Source of the DNA: Magnetospirillum sp. UT-4
GTDB taxonomy: Bacteria > Pseudomonadota > Alphaproteobacteria > Rhodospirillales > Magnetospirillaceae
DNA: 64,000 bases
NCBI RefSeq assembly: GCF_902729435.1
Contig: NZ_CACVCG010000057.1
Coordinates: 124,001-188,000 of the forward strand
Direction of reading: 5' to 3'
Shown here piece after piece: positions 8,573-18,873 of this stretch. The stretch's first letter is position 1; the number at the start of each line of letters is the position of its first letter. The notes below the pieces were generated by a model that searched no databases, had not been told where the DNA came from, and saw nothing but the letters and a program-made list of their open reading frames with translations. Made by a program: the position numbers and the translations under genes.

Positions 8573-9160
8573 TCACGTCCGGATTGGCGATGCCACCCGC
8601 TGCTCCAGCAGATCGCACAGGGCATGGCCGATCAGGATGTGCATTTCCTGGATGCGGGCGGTGACCGGCGATGGCACCACCACCAGGGGGTCGCACAGGC
8701 CGACCATGGCGCCGCCGTCGCGGCCCGACAGGCCGGCGGCAACGCAGCCCAGGGCACGGGCCGCCTCGAGCGCCCTCAGCACGTTGGGGCTGTTGCCTGA
8801 CGTGCTGATGCCGATGGCGACGTCGCCGGGCCGGGCCAGCGCCTCGATCTGGCGGGCGAACACATGGTCGAAGGAATAGTCATTGGCGCAGGCGGTCAGG
8901 ATCGAGGTGTCGGTGGTCAGCGCAATGGCCGCCAGCGCCCGGCGCTCGGCGCGATAGCGCACCACCAGCTCGGCGGCCAGGTGCTGGGCGTCGGCGGCGG
9001 AGCCGCCATTGCCGAAGAACAGGACCTTGCCGCCCCCGTCCAGGGCGGTGGCGCATGCCTCGACCAGCCGGGCGAAGGGTTCCGCCACCGCGTCGCGGGT
9101 GCGGGCGGCGGTCGCCGCGTGCTCGTCGAACTGCTCTGACAGGAATCGGGCGGCGGACAA
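8573..9160 (-). CDS. gmhA: SIS-domain phosphoheptose isomerase-like protein
   Basis: A 195-residue protein, close to the usual ~192 of sedoheptulose-7-phosphate isomerase. FFGNGGSAADAQHLAAELV and ISTSGNSPNVLRALEAAR are the GmhA signatures, and the HFI..EMHILIGHALCDLLE-like C terminus supplies the conserved helix (QEMHILIGH). It would make D-glycero-D-manno-heptose 7-phosphate for LPS or surface glycan heptose. I chose a TTG start at 9160 because a GGAGG lies seven bases upstream and no ATG or GTG in frame has one. The other heptose-pathway genes are not in the window, so a paralogue such as DiaA cannot be fully excluded. Confidence 0.82.
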   Translation of the reverse strand: MSAARFLSEQFDEHAATAARTRDAVAEPFARLVEACATALDGGGKVLFFGNGGSAADAQHLAAELVVRYRAERRALAAIALTTDTSILTACANDYSFDHVFARQIEALARPGDVAIGISTSGNSPNVLRALEAARALGCVAAGLSGRDGGAMVGLCDPLVVVPSPVTARIQEMHILIGHALCDLLEQRVASPIRT

Positions 9161-9222
9161 GGGACCCCTCCACGGGTGGCTTGGTGGTCTTCCTACCCGA
9201 TGGCAGACGCCACCGCAACCAT

Positions 9223-12200
9223 TCACGGCCCGTTCAGGGCGCGCAGGGCCCGGTTGGCCACCGCCAGCATGGCGAGGTCGATCTGGGGCGCCGCCCGCAG
9301 TTCGGCCAGCAGGGCATCGGCGCGCTCGATTTCGGCCCGCCGGCCCGCCGCCCAGGCCGCCAGCGCCTCGGCCGGCGGCAGGGCCGACGCGGCGGCGGCG
9401 GCGGCGAAGTCGCGCTGGTGGGCATGCAGGTCCTCGATGGCGGCGGCCGCCGCCAGCTTCTGCCAGTGGCCCTGGATCGCCAGGCCCTGTGCCGTCGCCC
9501 GCAACCAGCCCAGCCCGAAGCGGGCGCCGACGGCGTAATAGAGCGCGCCGGCCTGCTCGACGCCCAGCCCGTTGCCGGCGGCGATGCGGATGATTTCGGG
9601 CGCCGAGGCCAGCACGATAAGGTCGGCGACCTGCCGCGCCAGCTCGTCGGGCACGCCGCGGCCGCGGTAATCGGCGGCGCGCGCCGCCACCGCCTCGGCC
9701 TGGTCGGGCGGCAGGATGGCGGGCAGCGCCGCCTCCAGCGCGGCGATTCCGGGGGCGAGGGCGGCCAGGGCGTCGCCGATGCCCTGGCCCATACCCTCGC
9801 CGGCCGGCAGGCAGCGCACCGCCCAGGCGGCGGCACGGTCGAGCAGGCGGTTGGCCTCGGCCAGCATGGCGATCTGCGCCGCCGCCGGCACCGTTCCGTC
9901 GAGGGCCTCGATCCCGGCCCACACCCGGCGCAGGCCGAAGGCCTCGCGCACCACGATATAGGCGCGCGCCACCTCGGCCGGCGCGGCGCCGGTGCGCTCG
10001 GCGATCTCGGACACGAAGGCGATGCCGACCCGGTTGATCATGCTGTTGACCACCGACGTGGCGACGATCTCGCGGCGCAGGCGGTGGCCGGCGATGGCGG
10101 CGGCGAAACGCTGCCGCAGCGGCGTCGGGAAGTAGAGCGCCAGGTCGCTGGCCAGGAACGGGTCGTCGGGCAGGGCCGAGGCCAGCAGGTGGTCGTGCAG
10201 CCAGACCTTGGCATAGGCCAGCAGCACCGCCAGTTCGGGCCGCACCAGGCCCTGGTGCCGGGTGGCCCGCTCCAGCAGCGCCTCGTCGTCGGGCAGCACC
10301 TCCACCACGCGGTCCAGCCGCCCCTGCTTCTCCAGCAGGCGCATGAAGCGCGCCGCCGCCTCCAGCTGATCGGCGGCCGCCGCCTCCATGACGCTGAGGG
10401 CCTGGGTCTGCAGGGTGTTGTGGCGCAGCACCAAAGCCGCCACCTCGTCGGTCATGGCCGCCAGCAGCCGGTCGCGCCCCGGCCCGTCGAGGTCGCCGGC
10501 GCGGACCACCCCGTCCAGCAGGATCTTGATGTTGACCTCGTGGTCCGAGGTGTCGACGCCGGCCGAATTGTCGATGGCGTCGGTGTTGATCCGGCCGCCG
10601 GCCAGGGCGTAGTCGATGCGCGCCGCCTGGGTCAGGGCCAGATTGGCGCCCTCGCCCACCACCCTGGCGCGCAGCCGGTGGGCGTCGACCCGCAGGGCGT
10701 CGTTGGCGCGGTCGCCGGCCTCGGCATGGCCCTGGCGGGCCGATTTCACGTAGGTGCCGATGCCGCCGAAGAACAGCAGGTCCACCTCGGCGGTGAGCAG
10801 GATGCGGATCAGCTCGGCCGGGGTGACGGTGGCGGCCGTGATGCCGAAGCGCGCCGCCATCTCGGGGCTGACCGGGATCGACTTGGCCGTGCGGGCGAAC
10901 ACCCCGCCGCCCGGCGACAGCGCCGCCCGGTCGTAATCGGGCCAGGCCCTGGCCTCGCCGAACAGCCGCCGCCGTTCCGCCAGCGCGACCGCCGGATCGG
11001 GATCGGGATCGATGAAGACGTGGCTGTGATTGAAGGCGCCGACCAGGCGGATGCGCGGGCTCAGCAGCATGGCGTTGCCGAACACGTCGCCGGACATGTC
11101 GCCGACCCCCACCACGGTGAAGTCCTCGGCCTGGGTGTCGCGGCCCATCTCGCGGAAATGGCGTTTGACCGCCTCCCAGGCGCCGCGCGCGGTGATGCCC
11201 ATGGCCTTGTGGTCGTAGCCCTTGGAGCCGCCGCTGGCGAAGGCGTCGCCCAGCCAGAAGCCGTATTCGGCGGAAATCCCGTTGGCGATGTCGGAGAAGC
11301 TGGCGGTGCCCTTGTCGGCCGCCACCACCAGATAGGGATCGTCGCCGTCCAGCCGCACCACGGCGGGCGGCGGCACCACCGCCGCGTCCACCAGATTGTC
11401 GGTGAGGTCGAGCAGCCCGCGCATCATGGTGCGGTAACACTCCACCGCTTCCGCCAGCAGCCCGGCACGGTCGGCTCCCGGCGGCGGGCGCTTGAGCACG
11501 AAGCCGCCCTTGGCGCCCACCGGCACGATCACCGCGTTCTTGACCATCTGCGCCTTCATCAGGCCCAGGATCTCGGTGCGGAAATCCTCGGGCCGGTCGG
11601 ACCAGCGGATGCCGCCGCGCGCCACCTTGCCGCCGCGCAGATGGATGGCCTCGACCCGGGGCGAGCAGACGAAGATCTCGGCCATGGGCCGGGGCAGCGG
11701 CAGCTCGTCGAGGGCGCGCGACGCGATCTTGATGGACAGATAGGGTTTCGGCCCGCCATCGGCGGCGGGCTGGAAGAAGTTGGTGCGCAGGGTCGCCCGC
11801 ACCGCCGCCAGGACGCGGCGCAGGATGCGGTCGTCGTCGGCCTTCTCCACCGTCTCCAGGGCGGCGGCGGCGGCCGCGTCGGCATGATCGGCATCGCCAC
11901 CATTGGCAGGATCGAAGCGGGCCAGGAACAGGTCGAGGATGGCCGAGGCCGCCTGCGGGTTGTCGGCCAGGGCGCGCTCCATGTAGGCCTGGCCGAAGGC
12001 GATGCCGGCCTGGCGCAGGAAGCGGCCATAGGCGCGCAGCACCGCCACCTGCCGCCAGTCCAGCCCGGCCGCCAGCACCAGGCGGTTGAAGCCGTCGCAC
12101 TCGGCATCGCCGGCCCAGACCCGCGCCAGGGTCTCCTCGAACGGCCCGGCGCGCCCCTCCACGTCGAGGGGTCCGCCATCGGCGCCCTCCACAGTCAGCA

Positions 12201-14022
12201 CCTGCAGCCACACCGGCTCGGCGCGGTCGGCCCGGCGCAGCGGATGCGGGACCTCGGAGATCACCCGCACCCCCATGGTTTCCAGCATGGGCAGGATGTC
12301 GGACAGCGGCACCGGCGTGCCCGGACGCAGCAGCCGCAGCTCGGCGCGCCCGGACTGCCCGGCACGAACGGACTGGTCACCGGGCCGGCACAGGCTGGCG
12401 GCCAGGGGGCGCCCGGCCACCACCGCTTCCGCCCGGGCCAGGTCGGCCAAGGCGGCCTCGGGGGCGTGGGCATCGCGGTAGCCGGCGGCGAAGCCGTCCC
12501 GCCACAGCCGCGCCAGCCGCAGGCCCTCGGCCTCGCCGTGACGGCGGACCAGCGCGTCCTGCAGCCGGTCCGGCCACGACCGCGCCGCCAGGGCGATGCG
12601 CGCCTCGAGCGCCGCCAGGTCCACCGCCGCCAGAGTCCTCCCGGGCCGGGTGCGCACCAGCACCTGCAGCAGGGCCAGGGGGGAATCGCCGACCTGGGCG
12701 TGATAGGAATCGACGGTGCCGTCCCAGGCCCGCTCCAGCAGCGCCTGGACCGTCAGGCGCAGCGGCGTGTCGTAATGGTCGCGCGGCAGGAACACCAGGC
12801 ACGAGACGAAGCGGCCGAACTCGTCGGCGCGGACGAACAGCGCCGGCCGGGGCCGCCGGCGCAGCCGCAGGATGCCGATGGCCACCGCGTACAGCGCGTC
12901 CTCGGACATCTGGAACAGTTCGTCGCGGGGAAAGGTCTCCAGGATGTTGGCCAGCGCCTTGGCATCGTGGCCCGAGGGCGGGAAGCCGGCGCGGGCCTGC
13001 ACCGCCGCCACCTTGGCGCGCAGCAGCGGGATGCCGGCCGGGTCGCGGGTATAGGCGGCGGCGGTGAACAGCCCGAGGAAGGCGTGCATGCCCACCGCCT
13101 CGCCATCGGCGCCCAGGCGCTTCGCCCCGATGACGTCCATGCGCACCGGCCGGTGGATGGCCGACAGCTGCGCCGACTTGGTGACCAGCAGCGGCCGGCC
13201 GCGGCGCAGGAAGGCCCGCACCTCGGCCGGCATCTCGGCCAGCGGCACCGCATCGTCGAACACCCGCGCGGCGGGATCGGCCAGCAGGCCGAGGCCGGCC
13301 CCGGCATCCACCACCACCTTCAACCCGTCCTCGCCGTCGGCGAAGCGAAACGAGCGGTATCCGAGAAAGGTGAAATGGTCGCGGCCGAGCCAGTCGAGAA
13401 AGGCCACCGCCTCGGCGATGCCGGTGCCGGGGCCCGAGTCCGCCAGCTCCCGCGCCGCCTCGCCCAGCCGGTCGGCCATCGACCGCCAGTCGGCGACGGC
13501 GCGGCGAAGGTCGGCCAGCACGCCGTCCAGGCGTGTGCGCAGCTGCCCGGCGGAGTCCGGGTCGAGGCGGTCGACCACCAGATGCATGGCGGATTCGGCG
13601 CTCAGGCCGTCGCCGTCGCGCTCGGCCAGAATATCCAGGCGGCCGGCACCGTCGCGGCGCACGAACAGCACCGGGTGCAGCAGGCGATGGATGGCGATGC
13701 CCAGGCGCTCGAAGGCCATGGCCACCGAATCCACCAGGAACGGCATGTCGTCGTTGACGATCTCCACCACGGTGCGCGGTGCTCCGCCCTCATCGGCGTC
13801 ATGCAGGCGCACCAGCGCGGTACCGGCCGGGCGGTGGTCGAGGAGGCCTGCGAGGCCAAGGGCGGCGCCGTGGAGCTGGTCCGCCGTCAGGCCGGCCGGC
13901 TCGCCGCCGGCCGCCACCATCAGCCGCGCCAGACGCTCGATCCGCGCCGCCCGCATCGGTTCCAGCGCCGCCCGGGCGAGGGCCGACACCCCGCGGGCCA
14001 ATCCGTCATGCGCGTCTTCCAT
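9223..14022 (-). CDS. NAD-specific glutamate dehydrogenase, large (GDH180) class
   Basis: A 1599-residue protein, the typical size of the large NAD-GDH found in Caulobacter and Pseudomonas. It deaminates glutamate to 2-oxoglutarate with NAD+. The N-terminal ~700 residues form the regulatory ACT-like and helical domains. The catalytic region contains VGAKGGFVLKRPPP (about 835-848), where the lysines bind substrate, and GVGDMSGDVFGNAML (about 968-982), the NAD-binding Rossmann part. The C-terminal ~350 residues are the helical extension peculiar to this class. It stands alone, 62 bp upstream of gmhA on the same strand and 30 bp downstream of holA. No frame disruption is visible. Confidence 0.95.
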   Translation of the reverse strand: MEDAHDGLARGVSALARAALEPMRAARIERLARLMVAAGGEPAGLTADQLHGAALGLAGLLDHRPAGTALVRLHDADEGGAPRTVVEIVNDDMPFLVDSVAMAFERLGIAIHRLLHPVLFVRRDGAGRLDILAERDGDGLSAESAMHLVVDRLDPDSAGQLRTRLDGVLADLRRAVADWRSMADRLGEAARELADSGPGTGIAEAVAFLDWLGRDHFTFLGYRSFRFADGEDGLKVVVDAGAGLGLLADPAARVFDDAVPLAEMPAEVRAFLRRGRPLLVTKSAQLSAIHRPVRMDVIGAKRLGADGEAVGMHAFLGLFTAAAYTRDPAGIPLLRAKVAAVQARAGFPPSGHDAKALANILETFPRDELFQMSEDALYAVAIGILRLRRRPRPALFVRADEFGRFVSCLVFLPRDHYDTPLRLTVQALLERAWDGTVDSYHAQVGDSPLALLQVLVRTRPGRTLAAVDLAALEARIALAARSWPDRLQDALVRRHGEAEGLRLARLWRDGFAAGYRDAHAPEAALADLARAEAVVAGRPLAASLCRPGDQSVRAGQSGRAELRLLRPGTPVPLSDILPMLETMGVRVISEVPHPLRRADRAEPVWLQVLTVEGADGGPLDVEGRAGPFEETLARVWAGDAECDGFNRLVLAAGLDWRQVAVLRAYGRFLRQAGIAFGQAYMERALADNPQAASAILDLFLARFDPANGGDADHADAAAAAALETVEKADDDRILRRVLAAVRATLRTNFFQPAADGGPKPYLSIKIASRALDELPLPRPMAEIFVCSPRVEAIHLRGGKVARGGIRWSDRPEDFRTEILGLMKAQMVKNAVIVPVGAKGGFVLKRPPPGADRAGLLAEAVECYRTMMRGLLDLTDNLVDAAVVPPPAVVRLDGDDPYLVVAADKGTASFSDIANGISAEYGFWLGDAFASGGSKGYDHKAMGITARGAWEAVKRHFREMGRDTQAEDFTVVGVGDMSGDVFGNAMLLSPRIRLVGAFNHSHVFIDPDPDPAVALAERRRLFGEARAWPDYDRAALSPGGGVFARTAKSIPVSPEMAARFGITAATVTPAELIRILLTAEVDLLFFGGIGTYVKSARQGHAEAGDRANDALRVDAHRLRARVVGEGANLALTQAARIDYALAGGRINTDAIDNSAGVDTSDHEVNIKILLDGVVRAGDLDGPGRDRLLAAMTDEVAALVLRHNTLQTQALSVMEAAAADQLEAAARFMRLLEKQGRLDRVVEVLPDDEALLERATRHQGLVRPELAVLLAYAKVWLHDHLLASALPDDPFLASDLALYFPTPLRQRFAAAIAGHRLRREIVATSVVNSMINRVGIAFVSEIAERTGAAPAEVARAYIVVREAFGLRRVWAGIEALDGTVPAAAQIAMLAEANRLLDRAAAWAVRCLPAGEGMGQGIGDALAALAPGIAALEAALPAILPPDQAEAVAARAADYRGRGVPDELARQVADLIVLASAPEIIRIAAGNGLGVEQAGALYYAVGARFGLGWLRATAQGLAIQGHWQKLAAAAAIEDLHAHQRDFAAAAAASALPPAEALAAWAAGRRAEIERADALLAELRAAPQIDLAMLAVANRALRALNGP

Positions 14023-14052
14023 GGGCGTGGCGCCTCCCCGACCGCTATGCCC

Positions 14053-15078
14053 TCATTTGGGCCTTCCCGCCGCCCGCGCCACCTGCATCAGCGCGCGCGA
14101 ACAGATTTCCTCGGCCGGCATGCCGGTGGTCTTGCACTCCAGCTCGGCCTCCAGCAGCAATTCGAGGGCGCGGCCCAGCCGGTCGGTGGACCAGCGTCCG
14201 AGCTGGCGGCGGAAGCGGTCCTCGGCCTTGAAGATGACCGGCGGCTTCAGGCTTTTCATCGCCACATCGGCGGACTTGCCATGGGCCACCAGCCCTGCCG
14301 CCAGGTGCAGGCGCTGGATGTGGCGCGACACGGCGCGCAGCACGGTGACCGCCGCGGTGCCCTCGCGGAACAGCCGCTCCAGCGCCCGCTGGGCGGTGGC
14401 GTGGTCGCCGTCGGCGGCGGCCAGGGCGAGGTCGTCCATGGACAGGGCGGCGGAATCGCCGATGCAGGCGGCGGCATCCTCCAACGTCACCCGGCCCGGC
14501 CCGCCCATGTAGAGGGCCAGCTTCTGCAGTTCGGCGCGGGTGAGGCGGCGGTCGCCGCCGAGATGGCCGGCCAGATAGGCCAGCGCGTCGGGCTCGGCCG
14601 ACAGGCCGCCGGCCTTGAGTTCCTCGGCGATCACCTGCTGCAGGCTCTGGCCCTCGTCGGCGTAGCAGGCCAGCGCCGCGGCGTTGTCGGCCGCCTCGAA
14701 CAGCTTGCGCAGGGATGAGCGCGGACCCAGCTCGCCGCCCTCCAGCACCACCAGCGCGTCGCCGGCGGGATGGGCGAGGAAGGACTGCGCCACGCCGGTC
14801 AGGCCGTCGCCGGCATCGCGCACCACCACCGCGCGCCGTCCGCCGGTCAGCGCGATGGCGGCGGCCTCGTCGGCCAGGCGGGCGGGATCGTCCTTGAGGG
14901 CGGCCGGCGACAGCTCGGCGACGCGGAAGGGGTCGTGGGGATCGGGCACCACCGAACGCACCAGACGGTCGACCCGCTCGCGCACCAGGCCGCTGTCGGG
15001 ACCATAGACCAGGATCGCCCGGGCCGCCGCATCGGGGGCCTTGAGGAAGGCTTCACCTTTTTGGCCCGACAGCTTCAC
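14053..15078 (-). CDS. holA: DNA polymerase III subunit delta
   Basis: A 341-residue protein matching the length of the clamp-loader delta subunit. The start [13 protein letters not shown] is followed by AILVYGPDSGLVRERVD, the Walker-like loop region retained in HolA although delta does not hydrolyse ATP. Downstream DALVVLEGGELGPRSSLRKLFE and LAGHLGGDRRLTRAELQKLALY are conserved delta blocks. It wrenches open the beta clamp during loading. The ATG overlaps the stop of lptE (ATGA), and the leuS-lptE-holA order is the widespread proteobacterial one, supporting both assignments. Confidence 0.93.
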   Translation of the reverse strand: MKLSGQKGEAFLKAPDAAARAILVYGPDSGLVRERVDRLVRSVVPDPHDPFRVAELSPAALKDDPARLADEAAAIALTGGRRAVVVRDAGDGLTGVAQSFLAHPAGDALVVLEGGELGPRSSLRKLFEAADNAAALACYADEGQSLQQVIAEELKAGGLSAEPDALAYLAGHLGGDRRLTRAELQKLALYMGGPGRVTLEDAAACIGDSAALSMDDLALAAADGDHATAQRALERLFREGTAAVTVLRAVSRHIQRLHLAAGLVAHGKSADVAMKSLKPPVIFKAEDRFRRQLGRWSTDRLGRALELLLEAELECKTTGMPAEEICSRALMQVARAAGRPK

Positions 15079-15626
15079 CGCTCGTCGACGTGCGGGGCGA
15101 AGGAGGTGGTTCCCGGCCCCGCCTTGTGGCCGGCGATGACCGCCGCCGCCTGGGCGGCGACCCGCTCGGCCAGGTCCGAGACGGCCTTGGCTTCGGCGTC
15201 GCGCTCCATGGCGACGCTGCCGTAGCCGGGACCGAGGAAGCGGAACGTCACCGACGACCGCATGCTGTATGATGCCAGCGCGGCGCCGCTCTCGGCATCC
15301 TGAAGGTTGACGTGGGCGAACAGCACCGAATTGCCGATGGAGGCCTTGCCGTCCCGGCGCTCCGCCAGACCCTCGAAGGACTGGGCCAGGCGAACGTCCA
15401 GGGTGAAACGCGGATCGGCCGGCTCGCCCTTGGGGGTGAGGCGGTGGACCAAGTCGTTGCGCAATTGCTGGCCCAGCCTGTCCTTGATGGGCAACACCCG
15501 CACGCCGGCCAGTTCGGCGGCCAGCCCGTCGGGCTGCTGCGAGCGCGCGTGCAGCGGCTGGAACCCGCAGCCGGCCGGACCGAGGGCGGCGAGGACGAGG
15601 ACGAGAAGGGCTCTAGACCACCACAT
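15075..15626 (-). CDS. lptE: LPS-assembly lipoprotein LptE
   Basis: A 183-residue lipoprotein. The hydrophobic signal ends in GPAGC with the lipidated cysteine at 20, followed by GFQPLH, the conserved start of mature LptE/RlpB. In the outer membrane it plugs the LptD barrel and delivers LPS to the surface. The start at 15626 overlaps the end of leuS by 14 bp and the stop overlaps holA by ATGA, the normal leuS-lptE-holA arrangement. Sequence conservation in this family is low, so position is a large part of the evidence. Confidence 0.9.
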   Translation of the reverse strand: MWWSRALLVLVLAALGPAGCGFQPLHARSQQPDGLAAELAGVRVLPIKDRLGQQLRNDLVHRLTPKGEPADPRFTLDVRLAQSFEGLAERRDGKASIGNSVLFAHVNLQDAESGAALASYSMRSSVTFRFLGPGYGSVAMERDAEAKAVSDLAERVAAQAAAVIAGHKAGPGTTSFAPHVDER

Positions 15627-18189
15627 TGACGATCCGGTTCGGCACCACCACCACCTTGCGCGGCGGCTTCCCCGACATTGCCGCGATCACCGGGGGCTGC
15701 GCAAGCGCCGTTTCTTCGGCGAGCTTGGGATCGGCGTCCTTGGGCAGCTCGATGGTGGCGCGCAGCTTGCCGTTGACCTGGACCGCGACGGTGACCGAAT
15801 CCTCCACCAGCAGCGCCGCCTCGGCCACCGGCCAGGGGGTATGGACCACCGGAACCGCGTGGCCCAGGGCCGCCCACATCTCCTCGGCCAGATGCGGCAT
15901 CATCGGCGCCGCCAGCAGTGCCGCCGCCTCCAGACCTTCGCGCAGCACCCAGGCGCGGTCGGGGGCATCGGCGGAAACCTCGCCCAGGGCATTGGTCATC
16001 TCGCGCAGGCGCGCCACCGCCTTGTTGAAGTGGAATTTTTCCAGGTCGTCGGTGATTGCGGCGACGGTCTTGTGCACCAGCCGGCGCAGCTTCAGCGCCT
16101 CGTCGCCCAGCTCCGGCATGGCCGAACCGGGGGCCGGCAGCGTGTCGGCCGTTCCCGCCACCATGCGCCACAGCCGGTTGACGTAGCGCCAGGCGCCGTC
16201 GATGCCGGCCTCGGTCCATTCCAGGTCACGTTCGGGCGGCGAGTCGGACAGCATGAACAGCCGCGCGGTATCGGCACCGTAGGTGGCGATGATGTGGGCG
16301 GGATCGACCACGTTGCGTTTGGACTTGCTCATCTTCTCGGAGCGGCCCAGCGTCACCGGGGCGCCGGTGGAGGCATGGACCGGCCTGCCGCCCTCGCCCC
16401 GGGTCACCTCGTCGGGATAGAGCCAGGCGCCGGCCTGGTCCTTGTAGGTCTCGTGGCAGACCATGCCTTGCGTCAGCAGGCCGGCGAAGGGCTCGTCCAC
16501 GCCGAGATAGCCGCAGGTCTTCAGCGCGCGGGTGAAGAAGCGCGAATAGAGCAGGTGCAGCACCGCGTGCTCGATGCCGCCGATATACTGATCGACGGGC
16601 AGCCAGCGATCGGCCTCGGCGCGGTCGAAGGCGACGTCGTCGCGGGTGGGCGAGCAGAAGCGGGCGAAATACCACGACGATTCGAAGAAGGTGTCGAAGG
16701 TGTCGGTCTCGCGCCGGGCCGGCTTGCCGCAGGCCGGGCAGGCGACGTGCTTCCAGGTCGGGTGATGGTCGAGCGGGTTGCCCGGCTTGTCGAAGCCGAC
16801 GTCCTCGGGCAGGCGGACCGGCAGATCGGCCGCCGGCACCGGCACCACGCCGCAGGACTCGCAATGGATGATGGGGATCGGGCAGCCCCAATAGCGCTGC
16901 CGCGACACGCCCCAGTCCCGGAGGCGCCAGTTGACGGTGCGGGCGCCGCGCCCGTCGGCCTCGATGCGGGCGATGGCGGCGGCCTTGGCGTCATCGACCC
17001 CCATGCCGTCCATGAAGCCCGAGTTGAACAGGGTGCCGCCCTCGCTGTAGGCCTCGGCCCCGACCTGGAAGGTGGCGGGATTTTCGCCCGGCGGCAGCAC
17101 CACCGGCTTGACCGGCAGCCCGTACTTGCGGGCGAAGTCGAGGTCGCGCTGGTCGTGGGCGGGGCAGCCGAAGATGGCGCCCGAGCCGTATTCCATCAGC
17201 ACGAAATTGGCCACGTAGACCGGCAGCTCCCAGCCCGGCACGAAGGGATGCAGGGCCTTCAGCCCGGTATCGACGCCCTTCTTCTCGGCGGTCTCCAGCG
17301 CCGCTTCCGAGGTGCCCATGCGGTTGCACTCGGCGATGAACTCGGCCAGTGCCGGGTTCGCCTCCGCCAGCTCGGCGGCCAGCGGGTGGTTGGGCGAGAT
17401 GGCCAGGAAGGCGGCGCCGAACAGGGTGTCGGGGCGGGTGGTGAAGATTTCCAGCGTCTCTGGTCTGCCGGCCAGGTCCCACACCAGGCGCGCCCCCTCG
17501 GACCGCCCGATCCAGTTCTCCTGCATCAGCCGCACCCGGTCGGGCCAGCGCTCCAGCGACCCCAGCGCCGCCAGCAGGTCCTCGGCGAAATCGGTGATCT
17601 TGAGGAACCACTGGGCCAGCAGGCGCTTTTCCACCAGCGCGCCGGAGCGCCAGCCGCGGCCGTCGATGACCTGCTCGTTGGCCAGCACGGTGTTCTCGAC
17701 CGGGTCCCAGTTGACCCAGGATTCCTTGCGGTAGACCAGTCCGGCCTTCAGGAAATCCAGGAACATCTTCTGTTCGTGGCGGTAGTAGTCGGGCTCGCAG
17801 GTGGCGACCTCGCGCCCCCAATCGTAGGACAGGCCCATGGATTTCAGCTGCTCGCGCATGGCGGCGATGTTCTCGCGCGTCCACTTGGCCGGGTGCACCC
17901 CGCGCTCGATGGCGGCGTTCTCGGCCGGCAGGCCGAAGGCGTCCCAGCCCATGGGATGCAGCACGTCGAAGCCCTTGGCCCGCTTGTAGCGCGCCACCAC
18001 GTCGCCCAGGGTGTAGTTGCGCACGTGGCCCATGTGGATGCGCCCCGACGGATAGGGAAACATCTCGAGCACATAGTATTTGGGACGGGCGGGATGGCGG
18101 CCGGCGACGAAGGCGCCGCCCTGTTCCCAGGCCTGCTGCCAGCGGGCTTCGGTGTCCTTGACGTTGTAGCGGTCGTCGATGCGCGACAT
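15613..18189 (-). CDS. leuS: leucyl-tRNA synthetase
   Basis: An 858-residue class I synthetase, the expected length. The HIGH-type motif is HMGH (52-55) after FPYPSGRI, and the KMSKS loop is intact near residues 617-621 ([10 protein letters not shown]). A long CP1 editing insertion with a threonine-rich [10 protein letters not shown] motif is present, as is a zinc-binding insertion with CESCG and CPACG pairs. The C-terminal anticodon and leucine-specific domains are complete. I chose ATG at 18189 ([18 protein letters not shown]); it lies about 70 bp downstream of the DUF3576 gene on the same strand. Confidence 0.97.
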   Translation of the reverse strand: MSRIDDRYNVKDTEARWQQAWEQGGAFVAGRHPARPKYYVLEMFPYPSGRIHMGHVRNYTLGDVVARYKRAKGFDVLHPMGWDAFGLPAENAAIERGVHPAKWTRENIAAMREQLKSMGLSYDWGREVATCEPDYYRHEQKMFLDFLKAGLVYRKESWVNWDPVENTVLANEQVIDGRGWRSGALVEKRLLAQWFLKITDFAEDLLAALGSLERWPDRVRLMQENWIGRSEGARLVWDLAGRPETLEIFTTRPDTLFGAAFLAISPNHPLAAELAEANPALAEFIAECNRMGTSEAALETAEKKGVDTGLKALHPFVPGWELPVYVANFVLMEYGSGAIFGCPAHDQRDLDFARKYGLPVKPVVLPPGENPATFQVGAEAYSEGGTLFNSGFMDGMGVDDAKAAAIARIEADGRGARTVNWRLRDWGVSRQRYWGCPIPIIHCESCGVVPVPAADLPVRLPEDVGFDKPGNPLDHHPTWKHVACPACGKPARRETDTFDTFFESSWYFARFCSPTRDDVAFDRAEADRWLPVDQYIGGIEHAVLHLLYSRFFTRALKTCGYLGVDEPFAGLLTQGMVCHETYKDQAGAWLYPDEVTRGEGGRPVHASTGAPVTLGRSEKMSKSKRNVVDPAHIIATYGADTARLFMLSDSPPERDLEWTEAGIDGAWRYVNRLWRMVAGTADTLPAPGSAMPELGDEALKLRRLVHKTVAAITDDLEKFHFNKAVARLREMTNALGEVSADAPDRAWVLREGLEAAALLAAPMMPHLAEEMWAALGHAVPVVHTPWPVAEAALLVEDSVTVAVQVNGKLRATIELPKDADPKLAEETALAQPPVIAAMSGKPPRKVVVVPNRIVNVVV

Positions 18190-18263
18190 AATGGTCCCCG
18201 TCACTGAAGCGCGCCGCCCCGGACGGCGGGTCCGGCGGCGGCGCCTGGCGATTCCCGGCGAGT

Positions 18264-18791
18264 TTATTCCGAAACGATGCGCAGCTGGCGGGCGCGGGTG
18301 AGGATGGAGTTCTCGAGATCGGTGGCCATCCTGGTCTCGACCTTCATGTCCATCCACTGGCCGGTGGAATCGCGGCCCTGCTTGAACACCGAGACCTTGA
18401 CCCCGTCGGCGCGCAGCGCGCGATCGAGGATGAAGACGTTGACCTTGAAGCGCTCGGCCGGCGATTCCGGCAGCTGGTACCAGTCGGTGATGATGGTGCC
18501 GCCGAACGGGTCGGCCGAGGCGATGGGCATGAAGCCCAGGGTGTCCAGCGACGCCCGCCACAGGAACGAGTTGACGCCGATGCCGGCGGCCTCGCCCTTG
18601 TCCTTCTTGTTGTCGCCGAACAGGCCCTCGGGCCCGAACACCGTCTCGCGCTTCTCGCCCGGCATGCGCGGCGCGCTGGCACCCTTGTCCCTGGTGGGAT
18701 AGACCGCCTGGGCGTGGTCGCAGGCCGACAACGCCACCGCCGACAGGGCCAGGCCGGCCACCACGCAAACCCCCGCAAACCTGATCTTCAT
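18264..18791 (-). CDS. DUF3576 domain-containing lipoprotein
   Basis: A 175-residue protein with a signal peptide ending in ALSAC, so the mature protein starts at lipidated Cys24. The body contains [29 protein letters not shown], typical of the alphaproteobacterial DUF3576 family, followed by [10 protein letters not shown] and a C-terminal strand-rich segment. It is likely anchored in the outer or inner membrane facing the periplasm. In alphaproteobacteria the family is frequently upstream of leuS-lptE-holA, as here, which hints at an envelope-assembly role, but no function is established. Confidence 0.85.
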   Translation of the reverse strand: MKIRFAGVCVVAGLALSAVALSACDHAQAVYPTRDKGASAPRMPGEKRETVFGPEGLFGDNKKDKGEAAGIGVNSFLWRASLDTLGFMPIASADPFGGTIITDWYQLPESPAERFKVNVFILDRALRADGVKVSVFKQGRDSTGQWMDMKVETRMATDLENSILTRARQLRIVSE

Positions 18792-18873
18792 CGTACGTCC
18801 ACCTTGATATCCACCGGACACTGCCTTCGGCATAGTCGGGCATTCTGGCACAAAAAGGGCGCTGGGCAGAATG

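Noticed and set aside
8096..9160. Saxitoxin-like toxin biosynthesis because of SxtJ
   Set aside because: No other sxt core genes occur; SxtJ proteins are widespread beside carbamoyltransferases in glycan loci.
9055..14718. Very long open frame (about 1887 codons) on the plus strand opposite gdh and holA
   Set aside because: It mirrors the GC-rich codon pattern of the complementary genes and gives low-complexity Gly/Arg/Gln/His-rich protein without domains; the minus strand encodes complete, recognisable GDH and HolA.
15307..18207. 966-codon open frame opposite leuS
   Set aside because: Shadow of leuS: composition-driven, no domain, and leuS is complete with all catalytic motifs.
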